A stretch of 64,000 nt of DNA from Phytoactinopolyspora alkaliphila (GCF_010550695.1 NZ_JAAGOB010000006.1:124001-188000); one strand, 5' to 3'. Positions 16,550 to 26,821 are shown, numbered from the stretch's first letter. Translations and numbers: made by a program. Notes: a model not told the origin generated them from the letters alone.

Positions 16550-18951
16550 GACCGCTCACCCCCTTCGTGGGCACCGTTGCGGGCATCGCGGATCGCCTGC
16601 CACACCCGTTCCGGGGTGCACGGCATGCGGACGTCGGAGACGCCCAGCGGCCGCAGCGCGTCGACCACCGCGTTGACGACCGCGGGTGTCGAGGCGATGG
16701 TTCCGGCCTCGCCGACACCCTTGGCCCCGAGCGGGTGGTCCGTGGCCGGCGTCTCGGTCCGGGCGGTCACAAAGTCCGGGAGGTCCGGGCTGCCGGGTAG
16801 CAGGTAGTCGACGAACGTGCCGGTGAGCAGATTGCCGTCGGCGTCGTACACGGCCTCCTCGAACAGGGCCTGGCCGATGCCCTGCGCTATACCCCCGTGC
16901 ACCTGCCCTTCCACGATCATCGGGTTGACCACGCGACCGACGTCGTCCACCGCGACGTACGAGCGGATGGACACCCGCCCTGTCTCGGTGTCCACCTCGG
17001 TGGCGCACAGGTGCGTGCCGTGCGGGTAGGAGAAGTTCCCGGGGTCGAACGTGGCGTCGGCGTCGAGATTCGGCTCGACGCCGTCCGGGAGATCGTGTGA
17101 GGTGAACACCGCGAGCGCGCAGTCCCCGAGCGTCTTCGCCGCTCCCGGGGAGCCCTTGACCTGGTACTGGCCGTTGACGAACTCCAGGTCGGCCGGGTCG
17201 CACTCCAGGAGATGGGCAGCGATCGGCTTGGCCTTGTCGACCACCTTCTGGCAGGCGTTGACCAGTGCGATGCCCCCGACCGCGAGCGACCGGGAGCCGT
17301 AGGTGTCGAGGCCCTTGTGCGACGTGCGGGTGTCGCCGTGGAGCACTTCGACGTCGTCGAAGGGTACGCCCAGCTCGTCCGCCACGATCTGGCTCCACGC
17401 CGTCTCGTGGCCCTGCCCGTGCGGCGAGGTGCCGGTGACCACTTCGACCTTTCCGGTGGGAAGCATGCGCACCGATGCGGTCTCCCAGCCGCCGGCGCCG
17501 TAGCGGAGCTGGCCGAGAACCCGGGACGGTGCGAGGCCGCACATCTCCGTGTAAGTGGACACGCCGATGCCGAGCTGCACCGGATCGTTCGACTGCCGGC
17601 GTTCGTCCTGCTCGCGCCGGAGTGCGTCGTAGCCGAACAGCTCCATCGCCTTGTCGGTGGCGGCCTCGTAGTTGCCGGAGTCGTAGGTGAGCCCGGCCAC
17701 CGTGGTGAAGGGGAACTCGTCGTGCCCGATCCAGTTGCGGCGGCGCACCTCCAGTGGGTCCATGCCCAGCTCGGCGGCGAGCTCGTCCATGGTCCGCTCG
17801 ATGGCGAACGTCGCCTCCGGCCGGCCCGCGCCGCGGTAGGCGTCGGTCTTGGTGGTGTTGGTGAACACGCCGGTGCAATCGAACCGGTAGGCAGGGAACT
17901 TGTAGATCGCGTTGTACATGAACGCGCCCAGCAGAGGCACACCTGGAGTGACGATGCCCAGGTAGGCACCCATGTTGGCCAGGAGCTTGACCGACAGCCC
18001 GGTAACGGTGCCGTCGCGTTTCGCGCACAGGGTGATGTCCTGGATCTGGTCGCGGCCGTGATGTGCCGAGAGCATCGACTCCGAACGCGACTCGACGTAC
18101 TTGACGGGACGGCCGAAGCGGCGAGCGGCGGCGAAGGCGATGAACTCCTCGGGAGTGACCTGCAGCTTACCGCCGAATCCGCCGCCGACGTCCGGGGCGA
18201 TCACCCGGATCTTGTGCTCGGCCACGCCGGTGGCCATCGCCAGCATGAGCCGGAGGATGTGCGGGATCTGGGTGGCCGACCACATGGTGATCTGTTCACC
18301 CGTGGGATCGACGACGACGCTGCGCGGCTCCATGAACGCGGGGATCAGCCGCTGCTGGAGATAGCGGCGTTTGATCACGACCTCGGCATCCGCCTCAGCG
18401 CGCCCGACGTCGTCGCCGGTGCCGGCCTCGGCGGAGTCGAGGATCCAGGAGAAACACTTGTTGGTGCCGTGGCCGCTGTGGACCAGATCGGCGCCGTCGG
18501 CCAGCGCCGCTTCCATGTCGAGGACCGCGGGCAGCGGCTCGTAGTCGACCTCGATGGCCTCGAGGGCGTCGATCGCGCTGACCCGATCCCGGGCTGCGAC
18601 GACGGCCACCGGCTCTCCGGCGTGGCGTACCTCGTCGACGGCGAGCGGCGGGTAGTCGGGGAGGATCATCTCCTCGGTCACCGGCCAGGCGCAGGGGAGG
18701 GAGCCCTGGATGTCGGCGATGTCGCGCCCGGCGATCGCCTCGACCACGCCGGGTAGCTCGCGTGCGGGACCGACGTCGATGTGGGTGATGCGCGCGTGGG
18801 CCATCGGGCTGCGCAGGATGGCCAGGTGGAGCATGCCCGGCAGGCTGATGTTCTCGGTCCACATCGTCCGGCCGGTAATGAGCCGGGAGTCCTCCTTGCG
18901 CCGGCGGTCCCGGCCGACCTCGGCGCCGGACCGGTCTTCGGTGACGGTCAT
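16546..18951 (-). CDS. coxL: CoxL-like large subunit, form II (AYRGAGR) molybdenum hydroxylase
   Basis: 801 residues, full length for the xanthine-oxidase-family large subunit. Mo-pterin cytosine dinucleotide motifs are present: 'DVGGGFGGK' (254-262), '[13 protein letters not shown]' and the catalytic Glu in '[11 protein letters not shown]'. The active-site loop reads AYRGAGR (371-377), the form II signature, not AYxCSFR of proven form I CO dehydrogenase, so the substrate may be an organic molecule rather than CO. The ATG at 18949-18951 overlaps the coxS stop. The open frame runs upstream to 19716 only antisense through coxS and is ignored. Confidence 0.92.
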   Translation of the reverse strand: MTVTEDRSGAEVGRDRRRKEDSRLITGRTMWTENISLPGMLHLAILRSPMAHARITHIDVGPARELPGVVEAIAGRDIADIQGSLPCAWPVTEEMILPDYPPLAVDEVRHAGEPVAVVAARDRVSAIDALEAIEVDYEPLPAVLDMEAALADGADLVHSGHGTNKCFSWILDSAEAGTGDDVGRAEADAEVVIKRRYLQQRLIPAFMEPRSVVVDPTGEQITMWSATQIPHILRLMLAMATGVAEHKIRVIAPDVGGGFGGKLQVTPEEFIAFAAARRFGRPVKYVESRSESMLSAHHGRDQIQDITLCAKRDGTVTGLSVKLLANMGAYLGIVTPGVPLLGAFMYNAIYKFPAYRFDCTGVFTNTTKTDAYRGAGRPEATFAIERTMDELAAELGMDPLEVRRRNWIGHDEFPFTTVAGLTYDSGNYEAATDKAMELFGYDALRREQDERRQSNDPVQLGIGVSTYTEMCGLAPSRVLGQLRYGAGGWETASVRMLPTGKVEVVTGTSPHGQGHETAWSQIVADELGVPFDDVEVLHGDTRTSHKGLDTYGSRSLAVGGIALVNACQKVVDKAKPIAAHLLECDPADLEFVNGQYQVKGSPGAAKTLGDCALAVFTSHDLPDGVEPNLDADATFDPGNFSYPHGTHLCATEVDTETGRVSIRSYVAVDDVGRVVNPMIVEGQVHGGIAQGIGQALFEEAVYDADGNLLTGTFVDYLLPGSPDLPDFVTARTETPATDHPLGAKGVGEAGTIASTPAVVNAVVDALRPLGVSDVRMPCTPERVWQAIRDARNGAHEGGERS

Positions 18952-19484
18952 GTCGTCACCTCCTGCGCGGCGGTCTCCGGCCGTTCGGCCGGCTTGGCCG
19001 GCGGTACCTGCTGGCCGGACGTCCGCATGGCGGCGCCAGCTTCCCGGACCGCCTTGACGATGTTCTGGTATCCGGTGCAGCGGCACAGGTTGCCCTCGAG
19101 CCCTTCGCGGATCTCGTCGTCGCTGGGATCGGGATTCTCGGCCAGCAGATCCACGGCCGCCATGATCATGCCTGGGGTGCAATACCCGCACTGGAGCGCA
19201 TGAGTCTCGTGGAAGGAGCGCTGCACCGGGTGAAGCGAGCCGTCTCGCCCGGCCAGTCCCTCGACGGTGGTGACGTCCGAGCCATCGGCCTGGACGGCCA
19301 GCACGGTACAGCTCTTGACGCTGTTTCCGGCCATCAGCACCGTGCAGGAACCGCAGTTGCTGGTGTCGCAGCCCACCACGGTGCCGACCTTGCCGAGCCG
19401 GTCTCGAAGATGGTGAACGAGCAGAGTGCGCGGTTCGACGTCGTCGTCGTACCTGACGCCGTCGACCGTCATGGAGATATGAGT
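18948..19484 (-). CDS. coxS: CoxS-type [2Fe-2S] small subunit
   Basis: 178 residues. The plant-type cluster ligands are C40, C45, C48 and C60 ('[10 protein letters not shown]'); the second cluster uses C100, C103, C135 and C137 ('CGYCTPGM', 'CRCTGY'). It carries electrons from the molybdenum centre to CoxM. The ATG at 19482-19484 has GGGAGGG directly upstream; the open frame to 19706 has no support. The C-terminal 20 residues are a Pro/Ala/Glu tail absent from most homologues. First gene of the operon. Confidence 0.93.
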   Translation of the reverse strand, partial: THISMTVDGVRYDDDVEPRTLLVHHLRDRLGKVGTVVGCDTSNCGSCTVLMAGNSVKSCTVLAVQADGSDVTTVEGLAGRDGSLHPVQRSFHETHALQCGYCTPGMIMAAVDLLAENPDPSDDEIREGLEGNLCRCTGYQNIVKAVREAGAAMRTSGQQVPPAKPAERPETAAQEVTT

Positions 19485-19879
19485 CATGGGCCCTCCCGCG
19501 TGCGCACGGGGCCGGCCAGTGACTCGCCGGCCCGAGGGTTTTGCGCAACGGTTGGCGCCGTAGCGCGCGCTCCACCTCCTTGTGCTCGCGATCTCGACCA
19601 GTGTGGCGGCGTCCAGATCCCGGTGCGCGCTTGTTACGCACCAGCAAAGACGACGCGGGGCGGCCGCCGCAAGAGGTTCTGGGGAACTTGTCCGGTCCGT
19701 GAGCATTTCTCATCACGGGCGGCGAGAGTGAGGGGCGTCACTGCGGCGACGGGTGGCGATCATGCCCTGGATTGGGCCACGATGTCGCACTGGTGCGTCG
19801 CTGGTCTGCGGTGGCGTTCCCGGTTCTCGCGGCAAGGGTGGCGCGACGTCCGCTCTCGTCAGCGAGGAGTGCCGCCATC
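19485..19879. other. Divergent intergenic region, no gene seen
   Basis: Separates coxS (minus) from the small zinc-ribbon gene (plus). I see no convincing coding frame, RNA or repeat; it must hold the cox operon promoter. Confidence 0.5.
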
Positions 19880-20047
19880 ATGTCCGATCGCATGCTGTCC
19901 GACTGCCCGGAATGTGGTCTTCCGGCCACGGTGAAAAGCCGGGGAGAGCTGTCCGGTACCTCCGGTCCGGTCGAGCACGTCGACCTCCACTGCGTGTCCG
20001 ATCACCGCTTCCTCGGCCCCGCCGACCGTCTGCGCGTGCTGTTCTGA
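19880..20047 (+). CDS. Small zinc-ribbon-like protein
   Basis: 55 residues. 'DCPECGLPA' supplies one Cys pair; 'VEHVDLHCVSDHRFLGP' supplies Cys and His residues that could complete a zinc site. Similar short proteins are common in actinobacteria, function unknown. The ATG at 19880 has GAGGAG at 19864-19869 upstream. Longer in-frame starts run through non-conserved sequence. Confidence 0.7.
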   Translation: MSDRMLSDCPECGLPATVKSRGELSGTSGPVEHVDLHCVSDHRFLGPADRLRVLF

Positions 20048-20060
20048 AGAGGCGCGCCCG

Positions 20061-20576
20061 TTATTGGATCTCGACGGTGGCCGGCTCTGAGACGACGGAG
20101 CTGTCGTCGGCGCGTACCACGCGGAAGCTGTTGGATCCGCTCCTGCCGGTCTCCAGATAGCCGCTGAACTCGCCGTTGGCTCCGGTGTCCCGGCTGACCG
20201 GGAAGTCCTCCCACTCGCCGCCATCGATGCTGCGCTGGATCTGCAGGGTCACGCCTTCTTCTCCGGAGCCGAGGCGGCCGGAGTAGTCGATGCGCGAGCC
20301 GGCGGCTGCCGACGACTGGCTCAGGGAGAACGTCAACGAGCCGTCACCGGCGGGCTCGTCGTCTTCGTTCGGTTCTTCCTCGTCGCCTTCGGGTTCGTCC
20401 GTGTTCCCGTCAGCGGCGGCGTCGCCGTCAGCGTCCGCATCGCCGGACAGCGTGGGCGCGGAGTTCGGTTCGGCATCGCCTGATTGCGTACCTAGATACG
20501 CGCCACCGGCGAAGCCGATGATGGCGGCGAATATCAGGAAGGCGGCTAGCGTTCCGCCCGAAGCTCGACTGGACAC
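20061..20576 (-). CDS. Membrane-anchored acidic protein with Ig-like domain
   Basis: 171 residues, not recognised. An N-terminal helix 'TLAAFLIFAAIIGFAGGAYLG' (about 10-30) is a signal anchor. A very acidic linker (Asp/Glu-rich, residues 45-80) leads to a beta-rich domain ('LQIQRSIDGGEWEDFPVS', 'GEFSGYLETGRSGSNSFRVV') resembling bacterial Ig-like extracellular folds. I chose the GTG at 20574-20576: TTAAAT (20584-20589, minus strand) sits exactly 7 nt upstream. An ATG three codons earlier would lie inside that promoter element. Confidence 0.65.
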   Translation of the reverse strand: MSSRASGGTLAAFLIFAAIIGFAGGAYLGTQSGDAEPNSAPTLSGDADADGDAAADGNTDEPEGDEEEPNEDDEPAGDGSLTFSLSQSSAAAGSRIDYSGRLGSGEEGVTLQIQRSIDGGEWEDFPVSRDTGANGEFSGYLETGRSGSNSFRVVRADDSSVVSEPATVEIQ

Positions 20577-20648
20577 TCTGCACATTTAAGCCTGATCCAC
20601 CGCGTTGTGCCAATCGTCGTCCGTACTGCGGGCGTCGCGGGAGGCGAT

Positions 20649-21110
20649 TCAGCCGGCCGCTGACCGGACGAGGGGCAGGATACGCGGTCCGACGACCGTG
20701 GACAGCGCGATGACCGTCGAGGTCCGGACGATGTCGTCGTCCCCGACGAGGTCGTCGATGACCCGCTGGAGGTCGTCGTTGTCCCTGGCCACGATCCGGC
20801 ACAGCAGATCCCCCTGGCCGGTGATGGTGTGGACCTCGAGAACCTCGGGGATCCGGTCCAGGTGGGCGGCCACGGACTCTCTCGCTCCCTGCCGGATGTC
20901 GAGAAACGCGAAGGCGGTGACGCGGTAGCCGAGCGCGGCCGGGTCGATGCTCGGGGCCAGTGAGGAGATCACGCCCGCCGTCATGAGCTTGTCGAGGCGA
21001 GACTGGACGGTGGCGCGCGCCACCCCCAGCCTGCGAGAGGCCTCGAGCACGCCGACGCGCGGCTCGTGCATGAACAGCTCGATGATGCGGGTGTCGAGGA
21101 GGTCTGTCAT
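20649..21110 (-). CDS. Lrp/AsnC-family regulator
   Basis: 153 residues. N-terminal helix-turn-helix 'GVLEASRRLGVARATVQSRLDKL' (about 20-42) and a C-terminal RAM ligand-binding domain ('RVTAFAFLDIRQG', 'EVHTITGQGDLLCRIVARD'). It lies divergently upstream of hppD, so it probably responds to an aromatic amino acid and controls tyrosine degradation (inference). The ATG at 21108-21110 has GGAAG about 9 nt upstream; ATG 21134 is an alternative. Confidence 0.88.
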   Translation of the reverse strand: MTDLLDTRIIELFMHEPRVGVLEASRRLGVARATVQSRLDKLMTAGVISSLAPSIDPAALGYRVTAFAFLDIRQGARESVAAHLDRIPEVLEVHTITGQGDLLCRIVARDNDDLQRVIDDLVGDDDIVRTSTVIALSTVVGPRILPLVRSAAG

Positions 21111-21160
21111 GAGGTCTTCCCGGGTTTCGTCCATCCGGCCGTGCGGACACCGGAGGGTAG

Positions 21161-22534
<1,374 letters not shown>

Positions 22535-22546
22535 CCGCGCCGGCCT

Positions 22547-22634
22547 AAATGATCATGTAAACCATGTTTTCTCGTGCTCCACCATGCCTGCAGGCCTCGT
22601 ATCGCTGGGGAAGGCATGGTTTACATGATCATTT
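22547..22634. repeat. Palindrome family A, copy 1
   Basis: 20-bp perfect inverted arms at 22547-22566 and 22615-22634, starting AAATGATCATG and ending in its complement. The first 31 nt are identical to copy 2 at 49100. The inner right half has diverged, and ACCATGCCT (22581-22589) offers an alternative partner for AGGCATGGT (22612-22620). It lies 12 nt past the hppD stop and 42 nt before arsR. Confidence 0.8.
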
Positions 22635-22676
22635 GGAATCGCACCATGGATCGGAAAATTCCGCTATCATCGGTGG

Positions 22677-23162
22677 ATGGCGATGAATCGGCACAGAGCT
22701 CCGGCCCAGGACGATGGCCGTCGGAGCGGGGTTGGCTCCGCAGCCGACGTGGCTACGGCGGACGGCGCGACAGCGGACGGTTCCGTGGCGGACGGTGCGG
22801 CTGTCAGGTTGTTTCACAGCCTGTCCGATCCAGTGCGGTTGCGGATCATCCGGCTGCTCTCCGACGGCGAGCGACGCGTCGTCGAGCTCACCCGTGAGCT
22901 GAACCTGGCTCAGTCCACCGTCTCCGGGCATCTGGCCTGTTTGCGTTCCGCGGGCTTGGTCGACGCGCATCCGCACGGCCGGTCCACCTTCTACGCGCTC
23001 GCCAAGCCAGAGCTGTGGGAGCTCCTGGCGGCGGCGGAGAGAATTCTGGACGCCGATGGATCAGCGGGCGCCCTGTGCCCCGAGCGTCATCGTCCTGAGC
23101 CCGCGGCGGCATGCGGCGTCACCGTCCGAGGCTGCGTTCTGTCCGGTCAGGGCAGGCCGTGA
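22677..23162 (+). CDS. ArsR/SmtB-family metal-sensing repressor
   Basis: 161 residues. Winged-helix core 'LFHSLSDPVRLRIIRLL' and recognition helix 'NLAQSTVSGHLACLRSAGLV'; the Cys in 'HLACLRSAG' and C-terminal Cys/His ('LCPERHRP', 'AACGVTVRGC') are candidate metal ligands, as in CmtR-like sensors. An Ala/Asp-rich N-terminal extension of about 40 residues is unusual. Its stop overlaps the transporter start by 1 nt (TGATG), so it surely controls that gene. ATG 22683 is an alternative start. Confidence 0.88.
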   Translation: MAMNRHRAPAQDDGRRSGVGSAADVATADGATADGSVADGAAVRLFHSLSDPVRLRIIRLLSDGERRVVELTRELNLAQSTVSGHLACLRSAGLVDAHPHGRSTFYALAKPELWELLAAAERILDADGSAGALCPERHRPEPAAACGVTVRGCVLSGQGRP

Positions 23163-24094
23163 TGGGATTCGGACACGGCCACGGGCACGGCGCGCCGGCC
23201 ACGGGCACTGCCGCGTACGCATACCGCAAGCGGATGGCGGTGGTGCTGGGAATCATCGCCTCCATCACGGTGGTCCAGGTGATCGGCGCGTGGTGGTCGG
23301 GGTCGATGGCGTTACTTGCCGATGCCGCCCACAGCCTCACCGACGGCACCGGCGTTGCCGTGGCGCTCCTGGCCACGATCATCGCGGCCCGCCCGGCCAG
23401 CTCCAAGCGGACCTTCGGGCTCCAGCGTGTGGAGATCCTGGCGGCGCTCACAAATGCCTTGATCGTGGGTGTGGTGGCCGTGCTGGTGACGATCGGAGGC
23501 ATGCGGAGGCTGGTCGAGCCGGGCGAGGTCGAGAGCGGGGTCATGTTGGCGGCCGCCGCCGCGGGCTTAGTCGGAAACTGCGTCGCGCTGCTCGTTCTCC
23601 GCCGCGGTCAGAAGGAGAGTCTCAACGTCCGGGGTGCCTACCTCGAGGTGTTCGGTGACATGCTCGGCTCGATCGCGGTGGTCTCCGCTGCCGTCGTGAT
23701 CATGGTGAGCGGCTACCTGCGCGCCGACGCCATAGCCTCCATCCTCATCGGCGTGCTGATCCTGCCGCGTGCGTGGATGCTGCTGCGCGACGTGCTGAAC
23801 GTCCTCATGGAGGCGACGCCGAGAGGCGTGGATCTGGACGACGTCCGCACCCACATGCTGGAGGTCCCGGGCATCGTGGACGTCCATGACCTGCATGCCT
23901 GGACGATCACCAGTGGTGTGCCGGTGATTTCGGCGCACGTCGTGGTGGACGATCTCAGGCTCGACGAGTGCGGCAGCGAGTCGATCCTCGACGGATTGCA
24001 CGGATGCCTGGCAGGCCATTTCGACATCGAGCACAGCACGTTCCAGATCGAACCCCGGGGCCACGTCGACCACGAGCATGCCCGACACGACTGA
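23162..24094 (+). CDS. Cation diffusion facilitator (zinc/cadmium efflux)
   Basis: 310 residues, six transmembrane helices and a C-terminal cytoplasmic domain. The His-rich N-terminus (GHGHGHG), the metal sites in TM2 'LLADAAHSLTD' and TM5 'YLEVFGDMLGSIAVV', and the C-terminal 'VDVHDLHAWTI' and 'HVDHEHARHD' match zinc-exporting CDF proteins. The ATG overlaps the arsR stop, making a regulator-transporter pair for heavy-metal efflux. Confidence 0.93.
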   Translation: MGFGHGHGHGAPATGTAAYAYRKRMAVVLGIIASITVVQVIGAWWSGSMALLADAAHSLTDGTGVAVALLATIIAARPASSKRTFGLQRVEILAALTNALIVGVVAVLVTIGGMRRLVEPGEVESGVMLAAAAAGLVGNCVALLVLRRGQKESLNVRGAYLEVFGDMLGSIAVVSAAVVIMVSGYLRADAIASILIGVLILPRAWMLLRDVLNVLMEATPRGVDLDDVRTHMLEVPGIVDVHDLHAWTITSGVPVISAHVVVDDLRLDECGSESILDGLHGCLAGHFDIEHSTFQIEPRGHVDHEHARHD

Positions 24095-24138
24095 CGTGGC
24101 TCGTAGCCGGGCTCACGACCCCGGGTCCGGATGCGAGT

Positions 24139-24172
24139 CCCGGTGACGATCAGGGCATGGACGATCACCGGG
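24139..24172. terminator. Probable terminator between convergent efflux gene and fahA
   Basis: CCCGGTGA at 24139-24146 pairs with TCACCGGG at 24165-24172 around an 18-nt loop that can extend by GATC/GATC pairing. It sits between two convergent genes. No T run follows, as usual at this GC content. Confidence 0.45.
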
Positions 24173-24211
24173 CCGCACGCCGTCAGCTTGGCCGGTGACG
24201 CTACCCGCGGA

Positions 24212-25444
24212 CTACACGGTGGCTGTACCCGTGACTGCGCCGGTGATCGTTCCGGAGACTGCGCCAAGCCCGACGACGCCTCCGTCCGGCCCCGGCGCCG
24301 AAGCGCGTATGACCACCGTGTCTCCATCCTCGAGGAAGCTTCGGACGGACCCATCGCCGAGGGTCACGGGTTCGGTGCCGTTCCAGCTGAGTTCCAGGAA
24401 CGAGCCGCGCTGATCCTTGCCCGGCCCGCTGACCGTTCCCGACGCGTACAGGTCACCGGTGCGGACGTGGGCTCCGTTAGCGGTGAGATGCGCCAGCTGC
24501 TGAGCAGGGGTCCAGTACATGTAACGGAATGGCGGCCGGGCGACGACGGTGCCGTTCCATTCGACTTCGAGCCACAGGTCCAGGGCCCAGTCGTCGGCGT
24601 CGGCCAGGTGCGGAGCCGGCTCGGGATCACGCGCGGGAGGGCGAACGCGGGCGGCCTCCACGGCGGCCAGCGGCACGACCCACGGCGAGACCGACGTGGC
24701 GAAGGACTTGCCGAGAAAAGGACCGAGCGGAACGTACTCGAAGGCCTGGATGTCGCGCGCCGACCAGTCGTTCACGAGGACGAGCCCGAAGACGTGCTCC
24801 GCGAAGTCACTCACATTGACCGGCCGGCCGAACTCGGACGGCGTGCCGACGACGAAGCCCACCTCAGCCTCGATGTCGAGGCGCAACGACGGTCCGTGCG
24901 CCACGGCGTCTCCGACGCGGCGCAGGCCCGACGGGCGGACGATCTCGGTGCCGGACGGCACGACCGTCGCGGAGCGCCCGTGGTATCCGATGGGCAGATG
25001 CCGCCACGCGGCGGGGAGGGACGGGGCCTCCGGGCGGAAGATCCTTCCGACGTTCTCGGCATGCGCCTGGCTGGAGTAGAAGTCGACGTAGTCGGCTACC
25101 TCGAACGGCATGTGAAGAGTGGCCGCGCCGGCGGGCACGAGGTGCGTTTCGACGAGCGGGCGGTGCGCCTCGCTGGTGACCAGCTCACGTAGCCACGCCC
25201 GGACCGCGTCCCATGCCGGGCGTCCCAGGGCCATGAACGGATTCAGGCTCGGCTGGTTGAAGACATGGCCACCCTCAAGGCTCTCCGCTGCCGCCAGCGG
25301 TGCGATATCGATGATGTGATCGCCGACCGCGACTCCGACTCGGGGGTCCTCGCCACCGGTCGAAAACACGCCGTAGGGAAGCGTGTAGGCGCCGAACCGG
25401 GCGTCGTCCGGAATCTGCATCCAGGTGCGCGTCGCTGCGTTCAT
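24212..25444 (-). CDS. fahA: Fumarylacetoacetase
   Basis: 410 residues, normal for the two-domain enzyme. It hydrolyses fumarylacetoacetate to fumarate and acetoacetate, the last step of tyrosine degradation. Recognisable motifs: 'VDFYSSQAHAENVGRIFRP' (metal Asp and catalytic His), 'LPIGYHGRS', 'DIEAEVGFVVG' and 'LVLVNDWSARDIQAFEYVPLGPF'. The ATG at 25442-25444 has TAGCGT (25452-25457, minus strand) exactly 7 nt upstream, suggesting a leaderless mRNA. The C-terminus has a degenerate VSGTITGAVTGT tail. Confidence 0.95.
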   Translation of the reverse strand: MNAATRTWMQIPDDARFGAYTLPYGVFSTGGEDPRVGVAVGDHIIDIAPLAAAESLEGGHVFNQPSLNPFMALGRPAWDAVRAWLRELVTSEAHRPLVETHLVPAGAATLHMPFEVADYVDFYSSQAHAENVGRIFRPEAPSLPAAWRHLPIGYHGRSATVVPSGTEIVRPSGLRRVGDAVAHGPSLRLDIEAEVGFVVGTPSEFGRPVNVSDFAEHVFGLVLVNDWSARDIQAFEYVPLGPFLGKSFATSVSPWVVPLAAVEAARVRPPARDPEPAPHLADADDWALDLWLEVEWNGTVVARPPFRYMYWTPAQQLAHLTANGAHVRTGDLYASGTVSGPGKDQRGSFLELSWNGTEPVTLGDGSVRSFLEDGDTVVIRASAPGPDGGVVGLGAVSGTITGAVTGTATV

Positions 25445-25540
25445 GACGCTGACGCTATCCAACCCTGGGTGCGGCCGCGCGGAACGGTGGGTCGGTGGTT
25501 CCGAGCGGCCGCCGAGAATGGGCCCGTGACCGTGGGTCCG

Positions 25541-25822
25541 TCAGCCGCACTCGGACATGTTGAGGTCGGCCAGCGTCTCCATGGCGTCGGCCATGGTGTC
25601 CCAGTCGTCGGCGATGTCGCTGGGCGCAGCGTCGGCGATGTCCCGGATGGTCCCCGCGACGTCGGCGGCGGCGCTCGGGTCGGACATGCCGGCCGAGCTC
25701 ATCAACGACGAGCCGGACTCCTCGAGCAGGTCGCAATAGTCGTCGCTTCCGCCGCACGCGGCGAGGGACAACGTCAGCGCGGCGGCGCCGAGGACAGACA
25801 TGGTGGTGGTCAGGCGGTTCAT
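25541..25822 (-). CDS. Small secreted lipoprotein, unknown function
   Basis: 93 residues. Signal 'VLGAAALTLSLAACGGS' with lipobox LAAC; the mature part is an acidic helical peptide ('DYCDLLEESGSSLM', 'DIADDWDTMADAMETLADL') with Cys near both ends (YCDLL and SECG), which may form a disulfide. It looks like other short actinobacterial helical lipoproteins; no function assigned. The ATG at 25820-25822 directly precedes the signal peptide. Confidence 0.75.
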   Translation of the reverse strand: MNRLTTTMSVLGAAALTLSLAACGGSDDYCDLLEESGSSLMSSAGMSDPSAAADVAGTIRDIADAAPSDIADDWDTMADAMETLADLNMSECG

Positions 25823-26059
25823 GGTGGACACGCTCCTGTGGTGTGCCGTTGAGTGTGTGAGTCGATGCCGGAGCCCGGTGCTGTGCACGCCGGTCAGCCG
25901 GAAGGCCCGGACGGCATTCGTCCGAGCTCCCCCTGTCGGCTGGCCGAACAGGACTCGCGGGTGTGGCCGTTGGCCCCGTTGCCAGGCGACGGCGATCCTC
26001 CCTGATCTCGCTACGTCCCCGCTGGAACGTCGCTATATCGACGACCAGCCCGCCCAGCT

Positions 26060-26306
26060 CACCGGCCGTCCCTCACACGGTGATCTTCACAGCGGCATAC
26101 CCACCGGCTACTTTCCGCACAACGACCTTCACAACCTCTTCACCAGGGACGATGCGTCGGCTATTTCGCGCACGGCGATCTTCACGGTGAGTGTGGGACG
26201 TGCCGTGCTGCTGGGAGCCGGTCTCCTCCGCTGGGCTTCACACGGCTCGTCCCACCATCCCCAGGCCCCGTCAATGACCGGCCCGTTCTCACACGGCAAA
26301 CCCCAC
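26060..26306 (+). repeat. Five degenerate 31-nt repeats
   Basis: Copies at 26060-26090, 26102-26132, 26155-26185, 26225-26255 and 26276-26306 share CACCGGC-N8-CACACGG-N4-TTCAC-like sequence. Translated, they give TGRPSHGDLHS, TGYFPHNDLHN, VGYFAHGDLHG, LRWASHGSSHH and TGPFSHGKPHD. Copies 1, 2, 4 and 5 fall in the same open frame; copy 3 is shifted. They may be the worn repeats of a former His-rich protein gene. Confidence 0.55.
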
Positions 26307-26384
26307 GACAGTCCCATGGCGCAGACCCAAACGAGCGCAGACCCAAACGGGCACTGATCCGGGCGGGCACGGGTGCACGTCCAC

Positions 26385-26489
26385 GGACCCGGAGTCAGCG
26401 GACCCGGAGTCAGCGGACCCGGAGTCAGCGGACCCGGAGTCAGCGGACCCGGAGTCAGCGGACCCGGAGTCAACGGTCCCGGAGCCATA
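26385..26489. repeat. 15-bp tandem repeat array
   Basis: Unit GGACCCGGAGTCAGC: five perfect units from 26385 to 26459, one with a single change (26460-26474) and a degenerate seventh. Open on both strands (GPGVS on plus, DSGSA on minus), but neither frame has a supported gene. Confidence 0.9.
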
Positions 26490-26522
26490 AACACGGGTCA
26501 ACGCCTATGGACCCAAGGCGCC

Positions 26523-26700
26523 TCAGCGCATCTGGCGTCCCCGCCGCAGTGCGGCCGGCATGACTGGCACCGCTTGGCGCAGGAGTTCACCAGCTTCCTC
26601 ACGGCTGATGGCCTGCATGTCGCAGAGCAGTTCGAGCGAACGGCGCCACCGGGGCAGGGCCTCGCGGGAGCGCCCTAAGGACTGAACATGACGGATTTCC
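26523..26700 (-). pseudogene. Possible gene remnant
   Basis: After an in-frame stop, the minus strand reads about 59 residues with protein-like composition ('SREALPRWRRSLELLCDM', 'ISREEAGELLRQAVP') ending at TGA 26523-26525. There is no start codon with a ribosome site and no full domain, so it may be the 3' end of a decayed gene. Not identified. Confidence 0.25.
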
Positions 26701-26743
26701 CTACATGCGCGCTACAGGGCGGCTTGACTGTCGCTGCCGGCGC

Positions 26744-26784
26744 GGGCCGGCCCTCTCCCGAAGCGCTGGAGGGAGGGCCGGCCC
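26744..26784 (-). terminator. Strong terminator after the secreted-protein gene
   Basis: GGGCCGGCCCTCTCCC (26744-26759) pairs with GGGAGGGCCGGCCC (26771-26784), a 14-bp stem with a 2-nt bulge. It lies 38 nt downstream of the stop of the minus-strand gene at 26822. Confidence 0.75.
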
Positions 26785-26821
26785 ACGTGGGACGCGAGTT
26801 ACCTGGCGGAGCGGGCCGCCG

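Larger units (their letters stand above)
25823..26743. other. Gene-poor kilobase with repeats
   Basis: No confident gene. It contains a plus-strand open frame (25800-26357) that carries the degenerate repeats listed next, a 15-bp tandem array (26385-26489) and a coding-looking remnant on the minus strand (26523-26700). Base composition is less extreme than in the neighbouring genes. Confidence 0.5.

Noticed and set aside
17212-18756. 514-residue plus-strand open frame across coxL
   Set aside because: Antisense shadow of coxL with no domain and no ribosome site.
16546-19716. 1056-residue fused CoxS-CoxL protein
   Set aside because: The extra N-terminal part is the wrong frame of coxS; coxS and coxL are separate genes with an ATGA overlap.
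26060-26306. CRISPR array
   Set aside because: The five repeats are poorly conserved, spacings between starts vary from 42 to 70 nt, and no cas gene is nearby.
25800-26357. 185-residue plus-strand gene carrying the HGDLH repeats
   Set aside because: No ribosome site, the start overlaps the opposite-strand lipoprotein, and one of five repeats is out of frame; kept only as a repeat observation.
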